From: a virus
Strand: one strand, 5' to 3'
Length of the DNA: 58,634 nucleotides
Virus record (IMG/VR): IMGVR_UViG_3300045912_000093
Coordinates: 1 to 58,634 of that record
Of this stretch, positions 32,376 to 42,563 are shown piece after piece (within the stretch, counting starts at the first letter, position 1; the number at the start of each line of letters is the position of its first letter). Position numbers and translations under genes: made by a program. The notes under the pieces were generated by a model. That model did not search any database and was not told where the DNA came from. It saw nothing but the letters and a program-made list of their open reading frames with translations.

Positions 32376-35300
32376 TCAGGTTCGCTCCGTAGGTTTGCGT
32401 GCGCACCTCACGTTCACGCTTGTTCCGCATGGCTTGAATCAAGCCAGCGACGCTTATCGGGGCGTCTGGGTACGTCTTGTTGTGCTGAACAGCCTCGCTG
32501 ATGAGCTTACCCATTTCAGACGGGTCGGCTTTCAGGATACGCTCCACGATCTCCTGCTTATGCTCAGTGGCAAGGCGCGTTCGACGGGTGAGGTACTCCC
32601 GCTTGTCGTAGAAACGAGAAACCGACGTCGGAGTAAGGCCAAGGCTTTGAGTGAACAGCTCCAGCGGAGAAACGTCGTCCGCCGGGACGAGTACGTCACC
32701 CCGAGTAGACGTGATGCCTTCGGTAGCAAAGCGGCCAGCGCGCAAAAAGTCGCGGACGATCTTCGGCGTGACAAACTCCAAGCCACGGAAGAACCCGCGC
32801 ACGTCACCGTTGGCAGACGCTTCCATGACTTGCTGGAAGCCACGCCCCCACTGCACGCCGATACCGATCCACGGTCCACCGAAAGACGTAACCGCACTAC
32901 CAAGGAACGAGTCGGCGTTCTCCGGCCGCAGGTCGGCCATGAAAATGGACCCCATCGAAAGCCGCTTCGACATGTCGACGCCCAGAACTGCCGGTATACC
33001 CTTGGCAGCAGCTTCAGCCAACGCCGGCGAGCCAGTGATCGCTGCAAGGTTTTTCTGGAACCACCAGTCGAACGCCTGCCCGCTGACCGCCGACGCCGCA
33101 TCGTACGGCTCGTCATCGTCGCCAAACAACGCAAGCACCAGACCGGCAGCCCACTTGATTGGCTGGAACATGGTGCCCGTTACGCCGGCAGCGAGGGTGT
33201 GGGTGGCAAGCATGTTTAGGAAGACGCGCTTGGCCTCCTTGTCACCTTTCGTCCACTTGTACAGGTTCATGCCCATCATGGCATACATGTGCTGAGGCCA
33301 CTGCATGAACTGTGTCACAAGAGGGGCACCGGCACCGAGAGGCCCGTTCGTCTGGAACCACCGCGGCTTGTTGGCGCCACCGTAGTTGAACTGCGTCGTA
33401 GAGACAGCGGTCTTGGCGTACATCGTGGCCTGTCGGTCAGCTTCAACCTCACCGACAGCCTCTACCACCTCGTTGTACTTGAGATCGTAGGCAGCGATGG
33501 CCACCAGCACGCGGTTGTTCACCTCGGTCAAGTGAGCCATGATGCGAGAGGCGTCGAGTATACGCTGGGTGGGAGAGAGGTCCTGCCCCTCAGCAATGTC
33601 GCGCAGCTCTGCGATCCACGACAGGTCGATGACGTTGTTCCGCCGCAGCTCAGTCAGCATGGCGATGTACTTCTCCCCCCTGCCGTCCGGCAGGCTGGAG
33701 TCATTCCGGATCTGGTCGATGATCTGGTCGATGACCGAGAACGCCTGCTCAGCCGCCACCTTGCCTGTCAACTTGCGTGCAGCTGCGATACCGCCCTTTG
33801 AGTCAACTACTGCCTTGAGCAGCGGCGACTTGATGAGATTCTGTGCCATACCCAAGGCAGCGCCAGCGGACCGCCAGCCGTACCGGGCGGCCAACCACGG
33901 CAGCGTGATCAGCCATGGCTGGGTGGCGTTGGTCATCCAGTACGCAGGTGTGGTGAGAGAGATGAACTGCGCGAACTCCGTCCCACGCTTCACGATGTTC
34001 ACAATGTCTGGCAGCTCGGCCATCTGCTCGTCGCGCTGCCTCAGCTCGTTCACCACATCACCCCGTCGCACCGCCGAAATCTCGTCGGTACCACGGGTCC
34101 GCTTGGCGAACTCGTCCATGTCTCGCAGGTGCCGACCAAGCTGCCAGCCGTACTGCAGCTGTGAGGTGTAGTACGCAGATTGCTTAGCGTAGTTGGCGAA
34201 GTTCCGATGCTGGATGTCGTAGTCCACGCCCAGCCGGTTCTTGCGACGGATCTCATGCTTGCGGAAGCTGGAGTCCGCCAGCGACCGTAGGTAGAAGTTC
34301 TTGATTGCCGCCTGCGCCGCCTTGTTACCTTCCAGATTACCGAGAATGGAGGCAAGAGCCGAGTTCGACTGAATCGCCGCGTCCTGCGTGAACTGTGACC
34401 GGCGCTGCACGTCGGACACAGCGTCGGCGCCGTAAGTTTCAACCATCCGCTGGCGAATCTCCTCTGCCTCCGTCCGCGACTCAGCTGTACTGAATTCTTT
34501 CTCAGTGACCCGCACTTCGAATTTGTTGTCGACCTTGAACACACCGACATCCAGCGTTGGGTCATCGCCACGCTTTGTCGCGGCATACGCGAATGCCTCC
34601 TTGCTGTCGGTGAACGTCTTGCGCTCTACCTCGCGCGACGCATACACGACAAAGTCACCGTAGCGCATTAGGGGGAAGTAATCACCCTGCCGCATTTCCG
34701 GCAAGCGGGCAAGCTGGGCTATCGTCGCCTTCATATCAGGCGTAGCGATGTCACCGATCATCTCATTCAGCTTCTCCGGGGTAATCCCAGAGAGCTTCTT
34801 GAGCGTGAACGTATCTTCGAACGTTTCTAAGTCGAGCGGAGCGCCGGCGCCAGTGGCCAACACCGCTCGCAGAGCGTTCTGCAGAATCAGAGTAGATTCC
34901 TCGGCAAGCGCGTTGCGGTAGTACGCCTGCAGGTCATCGTACATCTGTCGATACTCTGACGGCATGGCGAGATACCGAGCGTTCAGCTCTGACCAGCGCT
35001 GCTTCGCCGTCGGTGTAGTCAGATGGCTGTTTCGAGGGCTAGTTACCGCCTCGCCGGGCGACACGCGGTACAGGCTAGCCTCAGTTGCTACACGTGACAG
35101 CTCGATAGCCGCTGCAGGGTCCTTCTGTTGCAGCGTAGTCCACCGCTGCATGATTTTCTCGGCACGCTCCATCAAGCGAGAGTTCTCAGCAGCCCGCTTG
35201 AAGTACGCATCCATGTAGGCAGTCAGCGGGTTACCCTGCGGACCTTGGAACCCGTCGGCGTACAGGTCCCGAATTTGCTCCATGGTCATTGCACCAAGAG

Positions 35301-38300
35301 GTGGCACGGCCATGTCACGGATGCGCTTGGTCCACTTGCTTATGCTGGTGTGCTTCTCAAGAATGGCAGCTGCTGGGGCACGAAGTACCGCGTCTGGCAG
35401 ACGTACTTCAAGCGCGTCAGTCATGTCTACTTTCTCGCCGGTGAACAGCTCATCGGTCATCGAGAAGATCACGTCGAGCACGCTGGTCTGTATCGGCTTG
35501 ACAGGTTCGGGCAGACCAAGAACTCGCCGCACCAAAGCCTTGAACGCATCCCACGCCGACTGTATTCGTGACCCAAGAGTTGGAGGTGTGACAGGCGGAG
35601 GAGCTGGCACACGCTTCAGAACCGCGCGCAGTTCCAGATTTGTCCATGCCTCAGCCAAAAACTCGTCAATGGGGTTTGGCCGCCCATCAATCTTGGTCCT
35701 TTCAAGGCCGTAGCGCACGTACTCAGTCGGTGGCAAACCGCCCATTTTATTTTCAAGATACTGCCGGACGTGCTCACGCAAAGCCGTCAGCTCAAGAGCA
35801 AACCAAGGCTTATTGCGCAGGGCGCCGTGAGTTGCTGCATGCGTCAATTCATGCAGTATCGTGTACGATTTTAATGCATCACCACGTGCACTAAGTCCGG
35901 TGTCACCGTAGAACCTTAGCAGGACCGTCGGGCGCCCGTTCAAGTTGCGGACGAACGCAGCGGCGGCACCCTTCTTAAGACGGCGCCCGAAGTCGTAACG
36001 AATCACCACATCGTCGAGGTTCGACATCAGCAGGCGCTGAGCGATGGCGTGGAACGGATGCCCCTTTGGTATCTTCCGCATGAACACGTCAAGCGCATCA
36101 TTGGCCGTCATGCCAGAACCAAGCTGGTTGATCGCCGCATCAATCTCGTCAACAACCGCCGCGAACTCCTCACTGTAGAGGTCCGGGTCGATTGCCCGCA
36201 TGAACAGGTCAGTTTCCTCGTCCACCGGAGTAGATCGAGCCTTGGACTCGACAGCGGCAAGCTGCTCACGGGCTTCAGGGCTGGCGGTCCGCCGGGCCGC
36301 AGTCACAATGCTTGGCTCCGCCGGCGGCTTGACGCTCAGCATGATCTCCTTGGCCTGCTGTTTGAGAAGCGTCTTTGCCTGCAGAGCGTCCGCCACCAGA
36401 CGCACCGAGCGGGACTTGTCGCCAATCTTGATGGTCCCGAGGGCGGGGGTCTTGCCCTGCTGCCACACGCCGAGGGCTTGCAGGGCACGCACCAGCCGCT
36501 GCTCAGCCCGCACCATGCCATTGATCGTCGTCTTGGTGTTGCCGACACGCTTGAGGAAACGGTCAATCACCCCAGCGACACGGGAGTACAGCTCAGCCTG
36601 CTGCTGAACGTTTGCAGGGATGGCCTGCTCTGCGGTAACAGGTGTCCGCATAAAGACCGGGGCAATGTCCGGACGCGCCCACTGCGGCAGGGGGGTGGTG
36701 ATGTCCGGGATCTCCATCTCGCGCCCAAGGCGACGGAGTTCCTCCAAGGCCGTGGTGGTGTCACCGGTAAGCCTAGGCTCAACAAGCGGCACCTTCACGT
36801 CGTAACCAAACGCGCGCACAAGCGCGGTAGTATCTTTCTCCTTGCCATTTCCCGGCCGCGCCTCGACCCCAAGCTCTTCAAGGGCCGCAAACAGCCTCTG
36901 CTCGGCGAGCCGCGCCGCTCCAGCAGTGCGAGCAGCAGCGAGGTTGTTGGAGTACCGGGTGAGCACCCCAAGCACACGACTATTGAGAACTCGGTCACGG
37001 GCAGTCTGGGACCTTTCCTCCCGCTCAGCAGCCCTAGCGGCGGTCTCCCGTGTCTCCTGTATCTGCTTGAAGATGCTTGCAGAAGTGCCTTCACGGGCGA
37101 GCGGAGAAACGGAGACCTCCGGCGTGTACTCCTCGCCGGTAACCTTGTCCACTACACCAAGCAGCGTCTCGTGCTTCAGTCGAGCCTGCTTGTCGAGGTT
37201 CTCGTCGGTGATCTTGGTGTACCGTTCAAACCGCCGGCGTGGCTTCTGCCCCTCGGGCGGCGGCTCCGAAGACTCCTCGTACTGCAGCACCCCATTCTCG
37301 TCGAACGTGTAGCCAAGCTGCATGAAGTATTTCGCAGTCCGCTGCGTCAGCTCAGGAGGAGTGCGCTTGTCGCGCAGCATCCTCTGCAGGGCGTACTGGA
37401 CGGAATCCATCTCGGCAACGGTGGGCTGGTACGAGAACCATCCGTCAACCATGAACGAGTCCGCGAACTTCTGCATGACCGGCATGATCATGTCGCGGAA
37501 GTACATGGACTTCTTCATCCCCTCATCCGTGAGCTTCCTGCCAAGCCGAACAGCAGCGACGTGCTTGGCGTGCAGGGCTGCGTCGCGGTTGGCTTTGCTA
37601 CGGTCGAGCACAAACTTGCGGAACGATTGGTCGCCGGTGATCAGGCGGAGGCTGCCACGAAGCGAAGCACTCGTGACCTTCGCGTAGTCAGCGGCGAAAG
37701 CCTCATCAGACATGCCGTTAACTTCGTCAAGGAACCCAATCAGGTCCTCGATCTGATTCAGGGCGGGCGTAGACGGGTTGTCGGCGTTGTAGGCGAACTG
37801 TGCGTAGTCGCGCAGAGAACGCAGGTATGCCAAGGCGTACACCAGCTGGGTACGCTTGGCCCGGTCAGTTTCAGCCGGCAGTACCTCGTTGCGGAACCGC
37901 GTCAGCATTTCGTCGGTCTTGGCGATAGCAGCAGCCAGCTTCGGACGCAGGCGGTTGGCCCGTGCGACCCGCTTCTTGCGCTCCTCCGGCGTCTCGTCCT
38001 GCACCCGCCAAAAGTTGACCAGCACGTCAGCAGAATAAGCAGACGTGATCTCGTAGATTTCAGCGGTCTTTGGCGTGGGCTGTGCCTTCTCAACCGCCTT
38101 GTCCATCTCCGCTATGGCAGCTTCGAAAGACAGCCTCTGCAGAGGCGTGGCTTCGTCGCCGGCCAGTCGGACGTTCTCGGCTATGTTGCTCAGCTTCTTG
38201 AACGCCTCGACGTACAGCTTCTTGCTGCGCGGTGAACCAAACTCGACATCCTCGGGAGCGTAGTACCCCTCGACCATTCGCTGCTTCGCCGCCTTGCGCT

Positions 38301-41300
38301 CGACGGTCTTCGCGCCGGTAGGCATCTGCCCAGAGAACCCGTAGCGGTTTTTACCGCCGGTCTGCTCGTCCCGCCGGAACCTCGCCTGCCGGGCGCGACC
38401 GACGTTCTGGTTGGTCTGGTACATGACCTGAGCGCGCTGGATAATCTTGCGCTTCTGACCCGGCGTAGTGGCACGGTCATACAGTTGTTTGACGACATCT
38501 TTGTCGCCAGTGATGATCTGAGTTACGGAGACGTCGAACTGAATGCCCTCATTGGCAAGGGCGCTGGTCAGCTCACTGCTGAGAAGCATCTCGCCGGCTG
38601 CGGTGGCGCCCTCCTCGATCTCCTGCTCAGTCAGCTTGTTAGCCTGCTCGACCTCGTCAGGAGATTCCAGTCGCAGTACGCCAAGCTCCTTAAGCCGCTC
38701 GATCGGCTCGTCCTGATTCTCCTCAACAGCAGCTACTGCTTTGAGGTAGTCCTTGACGAGCTTCTGCTGAGTATCCCTGAGCGACTCAAGCTGAGCCTCC
38801 AGCTTGGCCACCTCATCGGACTTCTTTTTCTTGCCCTTGAGGGCGGCCAGCTGCTTCTTGGTTTCCTCGATCTTGGCGTTGTTCCTGAGAACCTTGTTGC
38901 CGGCGTTGGATACCCGTGCAGCGGCGTCCTCGGGGGCACGAGACCGGCGTGGCAAGCCAGCGATGTAGTTAACCGCCTGAGCAAACAGCTCGTCGAGGCG
39001 GAATAGGGCCTCGTCTTGCGCCAGCTCCTTCTCCGACGGAAGGGCGCCACGCATGACCACACCGGGGCGAGTGGCCAGCGTCACGAGCCGGACAAGCTCG
39101 TCCTCCGGCACGAGGTCAACGGTGTCGAACACGCTGCGACTGACGTCCTCGCTGGCAGGGATATCCAGTTGCCGCGTTTTCGCCTCCGCGGTTGCCTCTG
39201 GCGACAGCTCGGACGCTACCTCAATCGGCCGTGAATCCACCTTCTGCGAGGCACCACCGAGCTTGCGGGTCTTGCTGAGCGTATCCAGAACGTCGTCAAG
39301 GCGTTCAAGTTCGATGGCGTAGCGGATGCGGTCGCCGACAGTAGGGAACTCCTCAATGTCATCGAACTCATAGATGTTCAGCAAACGGGGCTTGGCGCCC
39401 TTGCGTGGCGTCACAGTCGAAGCGAAATCGACAAACCCACGAAGCTCCTCGAACGCCTTGGCGTACAGGTCGGCATACCGGGCATCACGGAAGGTAAGAT
39501 CCTCCGGCGCGAAAAAGCCGCCAATACGACGACTGGCTGCGGCACGCTGAGCCTTGGCGCTGCGAGAAAGTAAGCGGGAGGCAGCGCGGCCCGGGGTCTT
39601 GGATTTGAGGACCTCCTGCTCCTCCTCCGGCGTGATCACCCCCTCCTCAACGAGTTTGTCAGTCTGCTCAAGGAACTCATCACGGGCCTTAGTCTCGGCA
39701 CGCTTCTTGGCGCGCTGCTTGCGCTCCTGCTCAATCAGTCGGGCACGACGGCGGAGAGCCTGCTGAGCGGAGATGATGACTGCTCGCTCACCGATTTGTT
39801 CAGCGAGAGCATCGGCCTCTGCGTACGTACCAACAAGCGTTTCACGGACGACAGCCCCGGTCGGTGTGCGCTCCTGCACGACATACCTGCCAGCAAGAGG
39901 CTTCCCTGCTCCAGCACGTGTGAGAAGACCAAGGATCTCCTGCATGTCCTGACCCTGAGCCTTCAGTTCGAGGGCCATGTCAGCAGTGGGGCGGTCGCGT
40001 ACAATTAGCAGACCGCCCTTATCGTCGAAGTTACCAAGCTGCACGCCGCGACCACGAATGACTTCGGAAACACGGTCGCGGTTGAGTCGGGCAATGTTGT
40101 CCCTGGACAGATACACCCCGAGACGGTCGCTGGTTTCATCCTCCATGTCATCGAGCTGGGCCTCAATGTCAAGGAGCGGCTCGGCCGTAGGTTCGTCAGG
40201 CTGCTTCACCTCCGGAACCGGCTCAGCCTGCTTGCGTAGTTCTGCAGTCGGCACGATGGAGAACTCCACCGTGTTGAACTCGGAGTCCATGATGTACCGG
40301 GCAAGCGCGGCCTGCGCCGAGTCGGAGTCCGGGTGCGGCTCATTCACCACCACGTTGCCGTCCTCGTCGCGCCCGATAAGCCGGTAGACGTCGGCGGTAG
40401 ACCGCTGACGCCGCTGGACCATTACAGTATTTCCAGTTTTCTCGGCTCGACGCCGAAGAGGCTCTGCAGCCGCTTCTGCTTCGGCAAGCGTCGGGAAAGT
40501 CTTTCGTGACTTGACCTGCCGATCACGGTCGACAACGGAGACTTCATACTCGACCGGTGCCTGAGCGGTTTCATCGGGCTGAGTTACCTCTTCAACAGAC
40601 TGGACAACCGGCGCCGGCTCAGGGCGCGGAAACGGAGCCTGATCAAAAATTTCGATCTGCCGCTCATCGGGCAGGACGCCGGGCGGCTGTGACAGGTCAC
40701 GCTCCGGGGGCGGCTGCGGCAGCTGGCCGCGGGCGGGCGGCAGCAAGCTCATGGTACCGCCGGGGATAGGCTGGGTCAGCTCGCGCTGCTCGGTAATCGG
40801 CCTTGGCGGCGGTGGCGGTAAGTCAAGCTGGTACTGCCGGAGTCCCATCTGGCCCGGGTCAAGCCCGCCATCCTGAATGGACCGCTCGATGCCCTCCGAC
40901 CCGGGGATTGGGACGTACTCGAACATGTCCACCTGCGCCTCGCTCGGCGCGGCGGGCGGACGGATCTGCGGTACCTGCTCCAGCAGCTGCTGGGTGCGGG
41001 CCTCCACGGCCTGCTGCCAGCGAACCTGCGCGGCGGCGGCACGAGCTTTGGCGTCTTTCGGGGCCTTGGGGGAGATAGGCTTCGGCTTGCTCTTGGCCAG
41101 CTCGGCCTCAGCCTGCGCCCTAGCGGTCGCCCGCATGGCCGCCTGCTCACGCTCAGCCTGCAGCTCACCAGAGTCCTGCAACACCACCGGTCGACCGGTG
41201 GGCTTACCCGACCGGTCGTACGGTTGTGCAACACGTGTGGTGAACTGCTCACGGGCGCGCAGGGCAGCGGCAACAGCGGGGTCAACCGCGTCCGCGGCGG

Positions 41301-42561
41301 ACTGCCCGGGGGTAAACAGGTCGCCTTGCGTCTGGTTTTGCCCAATGCGGACGCCGCTCGGGGTAGGACCAAACACGGACTCGAACGACTCGCCGGGAGT
41401 ACCGCGGTTGACTGCGGCCGGGTCCTCAGTGGAAGCCTCCGGCGGCGGAGCCTCGGACGGCACTTCGGGGCGCTGCCGGCGACCAAGCGCCGCCGAGAAG
41501 CCACCACCAATAAGGCCGCCCAGCACGCCGCCCTCAACGGTGGCCTCAAGAACACCCTCGCTCGCTCTGCGAGTCTTGTCATACGTCTGAGCAGCGATGT
41601 TCTGAACGTATTGCTCAACGGCCGACTGCGAAGCCTCCTGCGGCGCCTCCGCGATGGCGCCCCGGCCTAGCCGCTGAAGTACAGTGCCAGTCGCACCTTC
41701 TCCCACGATAGGTGTCCAGAGACGCCCAGCTGCGGAGGAGATAGCTCCTACAATCAGGCCGGCAAGCAGCGGGCGAGCACCCTGAGCCTCGGCCGCAAGA
41801 GCCTCACGCGCCTCGGACTCAGTCATTGTCTTGCGCAACTCGGCGTAGCGAGGAGACTGCATGAGCTCCTCTTCGCGGGCAGCCGCCACCTCCTCATCAA
41901 TCTGATTGGCGAGGGCACCCATCGAGATGTTCGCTTCGGACGCACCGAGATAGCTGATAGCCGCAGGCGAGGCGCCCATGCGGAACATGATGATGGCCGG
42001 CAGCAAAGTGGCAAGCGACGACGGGACGGCCTGCACCAGCTTCGTGCCGACAGCGGCGGCTGTCTCCAACGGATCGTCAAACCGGAACACTGACTTGGTC
42101 GGGTCAAGCGTGAGCCACTGACGAGAGACGCGATCAGCAACCTCCGGGCGGAGTGTCTTGTACATCTCCTCACGGATGTTACCAAGGTACTGCCGAGTGG
42201 CACGAAACGGGGTGTTGAGGTCCATCTCCGGAACAATGCCCGGGAAAGCCTCACGAGCCTTGCGCTCACCCTGCCCGACCAGATACTCGCCAGCGCCGGC
42301 CAACGCCTCGCCAACACCAACAAGCTCTGCCCCGAACAAAGTGGGAAGGCCGCCTTCGCCCTCGGGTGCGCGGGGCTTGATGCCCCCACCAAGCTCCCAG
42401 AGTGGCGGCAGGGCAGTGTCGGCCGGGGAAGCGCCGGCACTGTACTGCTCGATGAGGACATCCGCTTCGCCCTGAATGTCGGGCAGAGGCGGAAGTTCGA
42501 GCGGGTCAAGTGCCCGGAGAGGACCGAAGTTCTTCTCGTACTGCCGACGGATGTCAGACAT
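32326..42561 (-). CDS. giant internal virion protein with PLxRFG-like and metallopeptidase motifs, 3411 aa
   Basis: This gene takes up one sixth of the genome. Such proteins of podoviruses are packed in the head and ejected with the DNA. The N-terminal 360 residues have hydrophobic stretches (LVQAVPSSLATLLPAIIMFR, LLAGLIVGAISSAAG, GGVLGGLIGGGFSAALG). About 360-800 is Pro/Gln-rich and disordered. Several coiled parts with a QRAxxSRRIGGFFAPEDL-like segment repeated as AAKQRMVEGYYAPEDVEFGS follow. Near 2235 is a zinc motif LHELTHAATHG. Near 2628 GDYFPLMRYGDF matches the PLxRFG motif of giant phage proteins. The C-terminal 700 residues hold further hydrophobic parts (TPAYWMTNATQPWLITLPWL). It is neither N4 RNA polymerase-like nor DarB-like by visible motifs. 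Confidence 0.85.
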   Translation of the reverse strand: MSDIRRQYEKNFGPLRALDPLELPPLPDIQGEADVLIEQYSAGASPADTALPPLWELGGGIKPRAPEGEGGLPTLFGAELVGVGEALAGAGEYLVGQGERKAREAFPGIVPEMDLNTPFRATRQYLGNIREEMYKTLRPEVADRVSRQWLTLDPTKSVFRFDDPLETAAAVGTKLVQAVPSSLATLLPAIIMFRMGASPAAISYLGASEANISMGALANQIDEEVAAAREEELMQSPRYAELRKTMTESEAREALAAEAQGARPLLAGLIVGAISSAAGRLWTPIVGEGATGTVLQRLGRGAIAEAPQEASQSAVEQYVQNIAAQTYDKTRRASEGVLEATVEGGVLGGLIGGGFSAALGRRQRPEVPSEAPPPEASTEDPAAVNRGTPGESFESVFGPTPSGVRIGQNQTQGDLFTPGQSAADAVDPAVAAALRAREQFTTRVAQPYDRSGKPTGRPVVLQDSGELQAEREQAAMRATARAQAEAELAKSKPKPISPKAPKDAKARAAAAQVRWQQAVEARTQQLLEQVPQIRPPAAPSEAQVDMFEYVPIPGSEGIERSIQDGGLDPGQMGLRQYQLDLPPPPPRPITEQRELTQPIPGGTMSLLPPARGQLPQPPPERDLSQPPGVLPDERQIEIFDQAPFPRPEPAPVVQSVEEVTQPDETAQAPVEYEVSVVDRDRQVKSRKTFPTLAEAEAAAEPLRRRAEKTGNTVMVQRRQRSTADVYRLIGRDEDGNVVVNEPHPDSDSAQAALARYIMDSEFNTVEFSIVPTAELRKQAEPVPEVKQPDEPTAEPLLDIEAQLDDMEDETSDRLGVYLSRDNIARLNRDRVSEVIRGRGVQLGNFDDKGGLLIVRDRPTADMALELKAQGQDMQEILGLLTRAGAGKPLAGRYVVQERTPTGAVVRETLVGTYAEADALAEQIGERAVIISAQQALRRRARLIEQERKQRAKKRAETKARDEFLEQTDKLVEEGVITPEEEQEVLKSKTPGRAASRLLSRSAKAQRAAASRRIGGFFAPEDLTFRDARYADLYAKAFEELRGFVDFASTVTPRKGAKPRLLNIYEFDDIEEFPTVGDRIRYAIELERLDDVLDTLSKTRKLGGASQKVDSRPIEVASELSPEATAEAKTRQLDIPASEDVSRSVFDTVDLVPEDELVRLVTLATRPGVVMRGALPSEKELAQDEALFRLDELFAQAVNYIAGLPRRSRAPEDAAARVSNAGNKVLRNNAKIEETKKQLAALKGKKKKSDEVAKLEAQLESLRDTQQKLVKDYLKAVAAVEENQDEPIERLKELGVLRLESPDEVEQANKLTEQEIEEGATAAGEMLLSSELTSALANEGIQFDVSVTQIITGDKDVVKQLYDRATTPGQKRKIIQRAQVMYQTNQNVGRARQARFRRDEQTGGKNRYGFSGQMPTGAKTVERKAAKQRMVEGYYAPEDVEFGSPRSKKLYVEAFKKLSNIAENVRLAGDEATPLQRLSFEAAIAEMDKAVEKAQPTPKTAEIYEITSAYSADVLVNFWRVQDETPEERKKRVARANRLRPKLAAAIAKTDEMLTRFRNEVLPAETDRAKRTQLVYALAYLRSLRDYAQFAYNADNPSTPALNQIEDLIGFLDEVNGMSDEAFAADYAKVTSASLRGSLRLITGDQSFRKFVLDRSKANRDAALHAKHVAAVRLGRKLTDEGMKKSMYFRDMIMPVMQKFADSFMVDGWFSYQPTVAEMDSVQYALQRMLRDKRTPPELTQRTAKYFMQLGYTFDENGVLQYEESSEPPPEGQKPRRRFERYTKITDENLDKQARLKHETLLGVVDKVTGEEYTPEVSVSPLAREGTSASIFKQIQETRETAARAAEREERSQTARDRVLNSRVLGVLTRYSNNLAAARTAGAARLAEQRLFAALEELGVEARPGNGKEKDTTALVRAFGYDVKVPLVEPRLTGDTTTALEELRRLGREMEIPDITTPLPQWARPDIAPVFMRTPVTAEQAIPANVQQQAELYSRVAGVIDRFLKRVGNTKTTINGMVRAEQRLVRALQALGVWQQGKTPALGTIKIGDKSRSVRLVADALQAKTLLKQQAKEIMLSVKPPAEPSIVTAARRTASPEAREQLAAVESKARSTPVDEETDLFMRAIDPDLYSEEFAAVVDEIDAAINQLGSGMTANDALDVFMRKIPKGHPFHAIAQRLLMSNLDDVVIRYDFGRRLKKGAAAAFVRNLNGRPTVLLRFYGDTGLSARGDALKSYTILHELTHAATHGALRNKPWFALELTALREHVRQYLENKMGGLPPTEYVRYGLERTKIDGRPNPIDEFLAEAWTNLELRAVLKRVPAPPPVTPPTLGSRIQSAWDAFKALVRRVLGLPEPVKPIQTSVLDVIFSMTDELFTGEKVDMTDALEVRLPDAVLRAPAAAILEKHTSISKWTKRIRDMAVPPLGAMTMEQIRDLYADGFQGPQGNPLTAYMDAYFKRAAENSRLMERAEKIMQRWTTLQQKDPAAAIELSRVATEASLYRVSPGEAVTSPRNSHLTTPTAKQRWSELNARYLAMPSEYRQMYDDLQAYYRNALAEESTLILQNALRAVLATGAGAPLDLETFEDTFTLKKLSGITPEKLNEMIGDIATPDMKATIAQLARLPEMRQGDYFPLMRYGDFVVYASREVERKTFTDSKEAFAYAATKRGDDPTLDVGVFKVDNKFEVRVTEKEFSTAESRTEAEEIRQRMVETYGADAVSDVQRRSQFTQDAAIQSNSALASILGNLEGNKAAQAAIKNFYLRSLADSSFRKHEIRRKNRLGVDYDIQHRNFANYAKQSAYYTSQLQYGWQLGRHLRDMDEFAKRTRGTDEISAVRRGDVVNELRQRDEQMAELPDIVNIVKRGTEFAQFISLTTPAYWMTNATQPWLITLPWLAARYGWRSAGAALGMAQNLIKSPLLKAVVDSKGGIAAARKLTGKVAAEQAFSVIDQIIDQIRNDSSLPDGRGEKYIAMLTELRRNNVIDLSWIAELRDIAEGQDLSPTQRILDASRIMAHLTEVNNRVLVAIAAYDLKYNEVVEAVGEVEADRQATMYAKTAVSTTQFNYGGANKPRWFQTNGPLGAGAPLVTQFMQWPQHMYAMMGMNLYKWTKGDKEAKRVFLNMLATHTLAAGVTGTMFQPIKWAAGLVLALFGDDDEPYDAASAVSGQAFDWWFQKNLAAITGSPALAEAAAKGIPAVLGVDMSKRLSMGSIFMADLRPENADSFLGSAVTSFGGPWIGIGVQWGRGFQQVMEASANGDVRGFFRGLEFVTPKIVRDFLRAGRFATEGITSTRGDVLVPADDVSPLELFTQSLGLTPTSVSRFYDKREYLTRRTRLATEHKQEIVERILKADPSEMGKLISEAVQHNKTYPDAPISVAGLIQAMRNKREREVRTQTYGANLNDRQAAILGREADFFR

Positions 42562-42563
42562 GG

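Noticed and set aside
36049-38235. A 728-codon plus-strand open frame opposite the giant gene
   Set aside because: It is antisense to the long, continuous giant protein and has a shadow-type composition (Arg, Leu, Val, His) with no motif.
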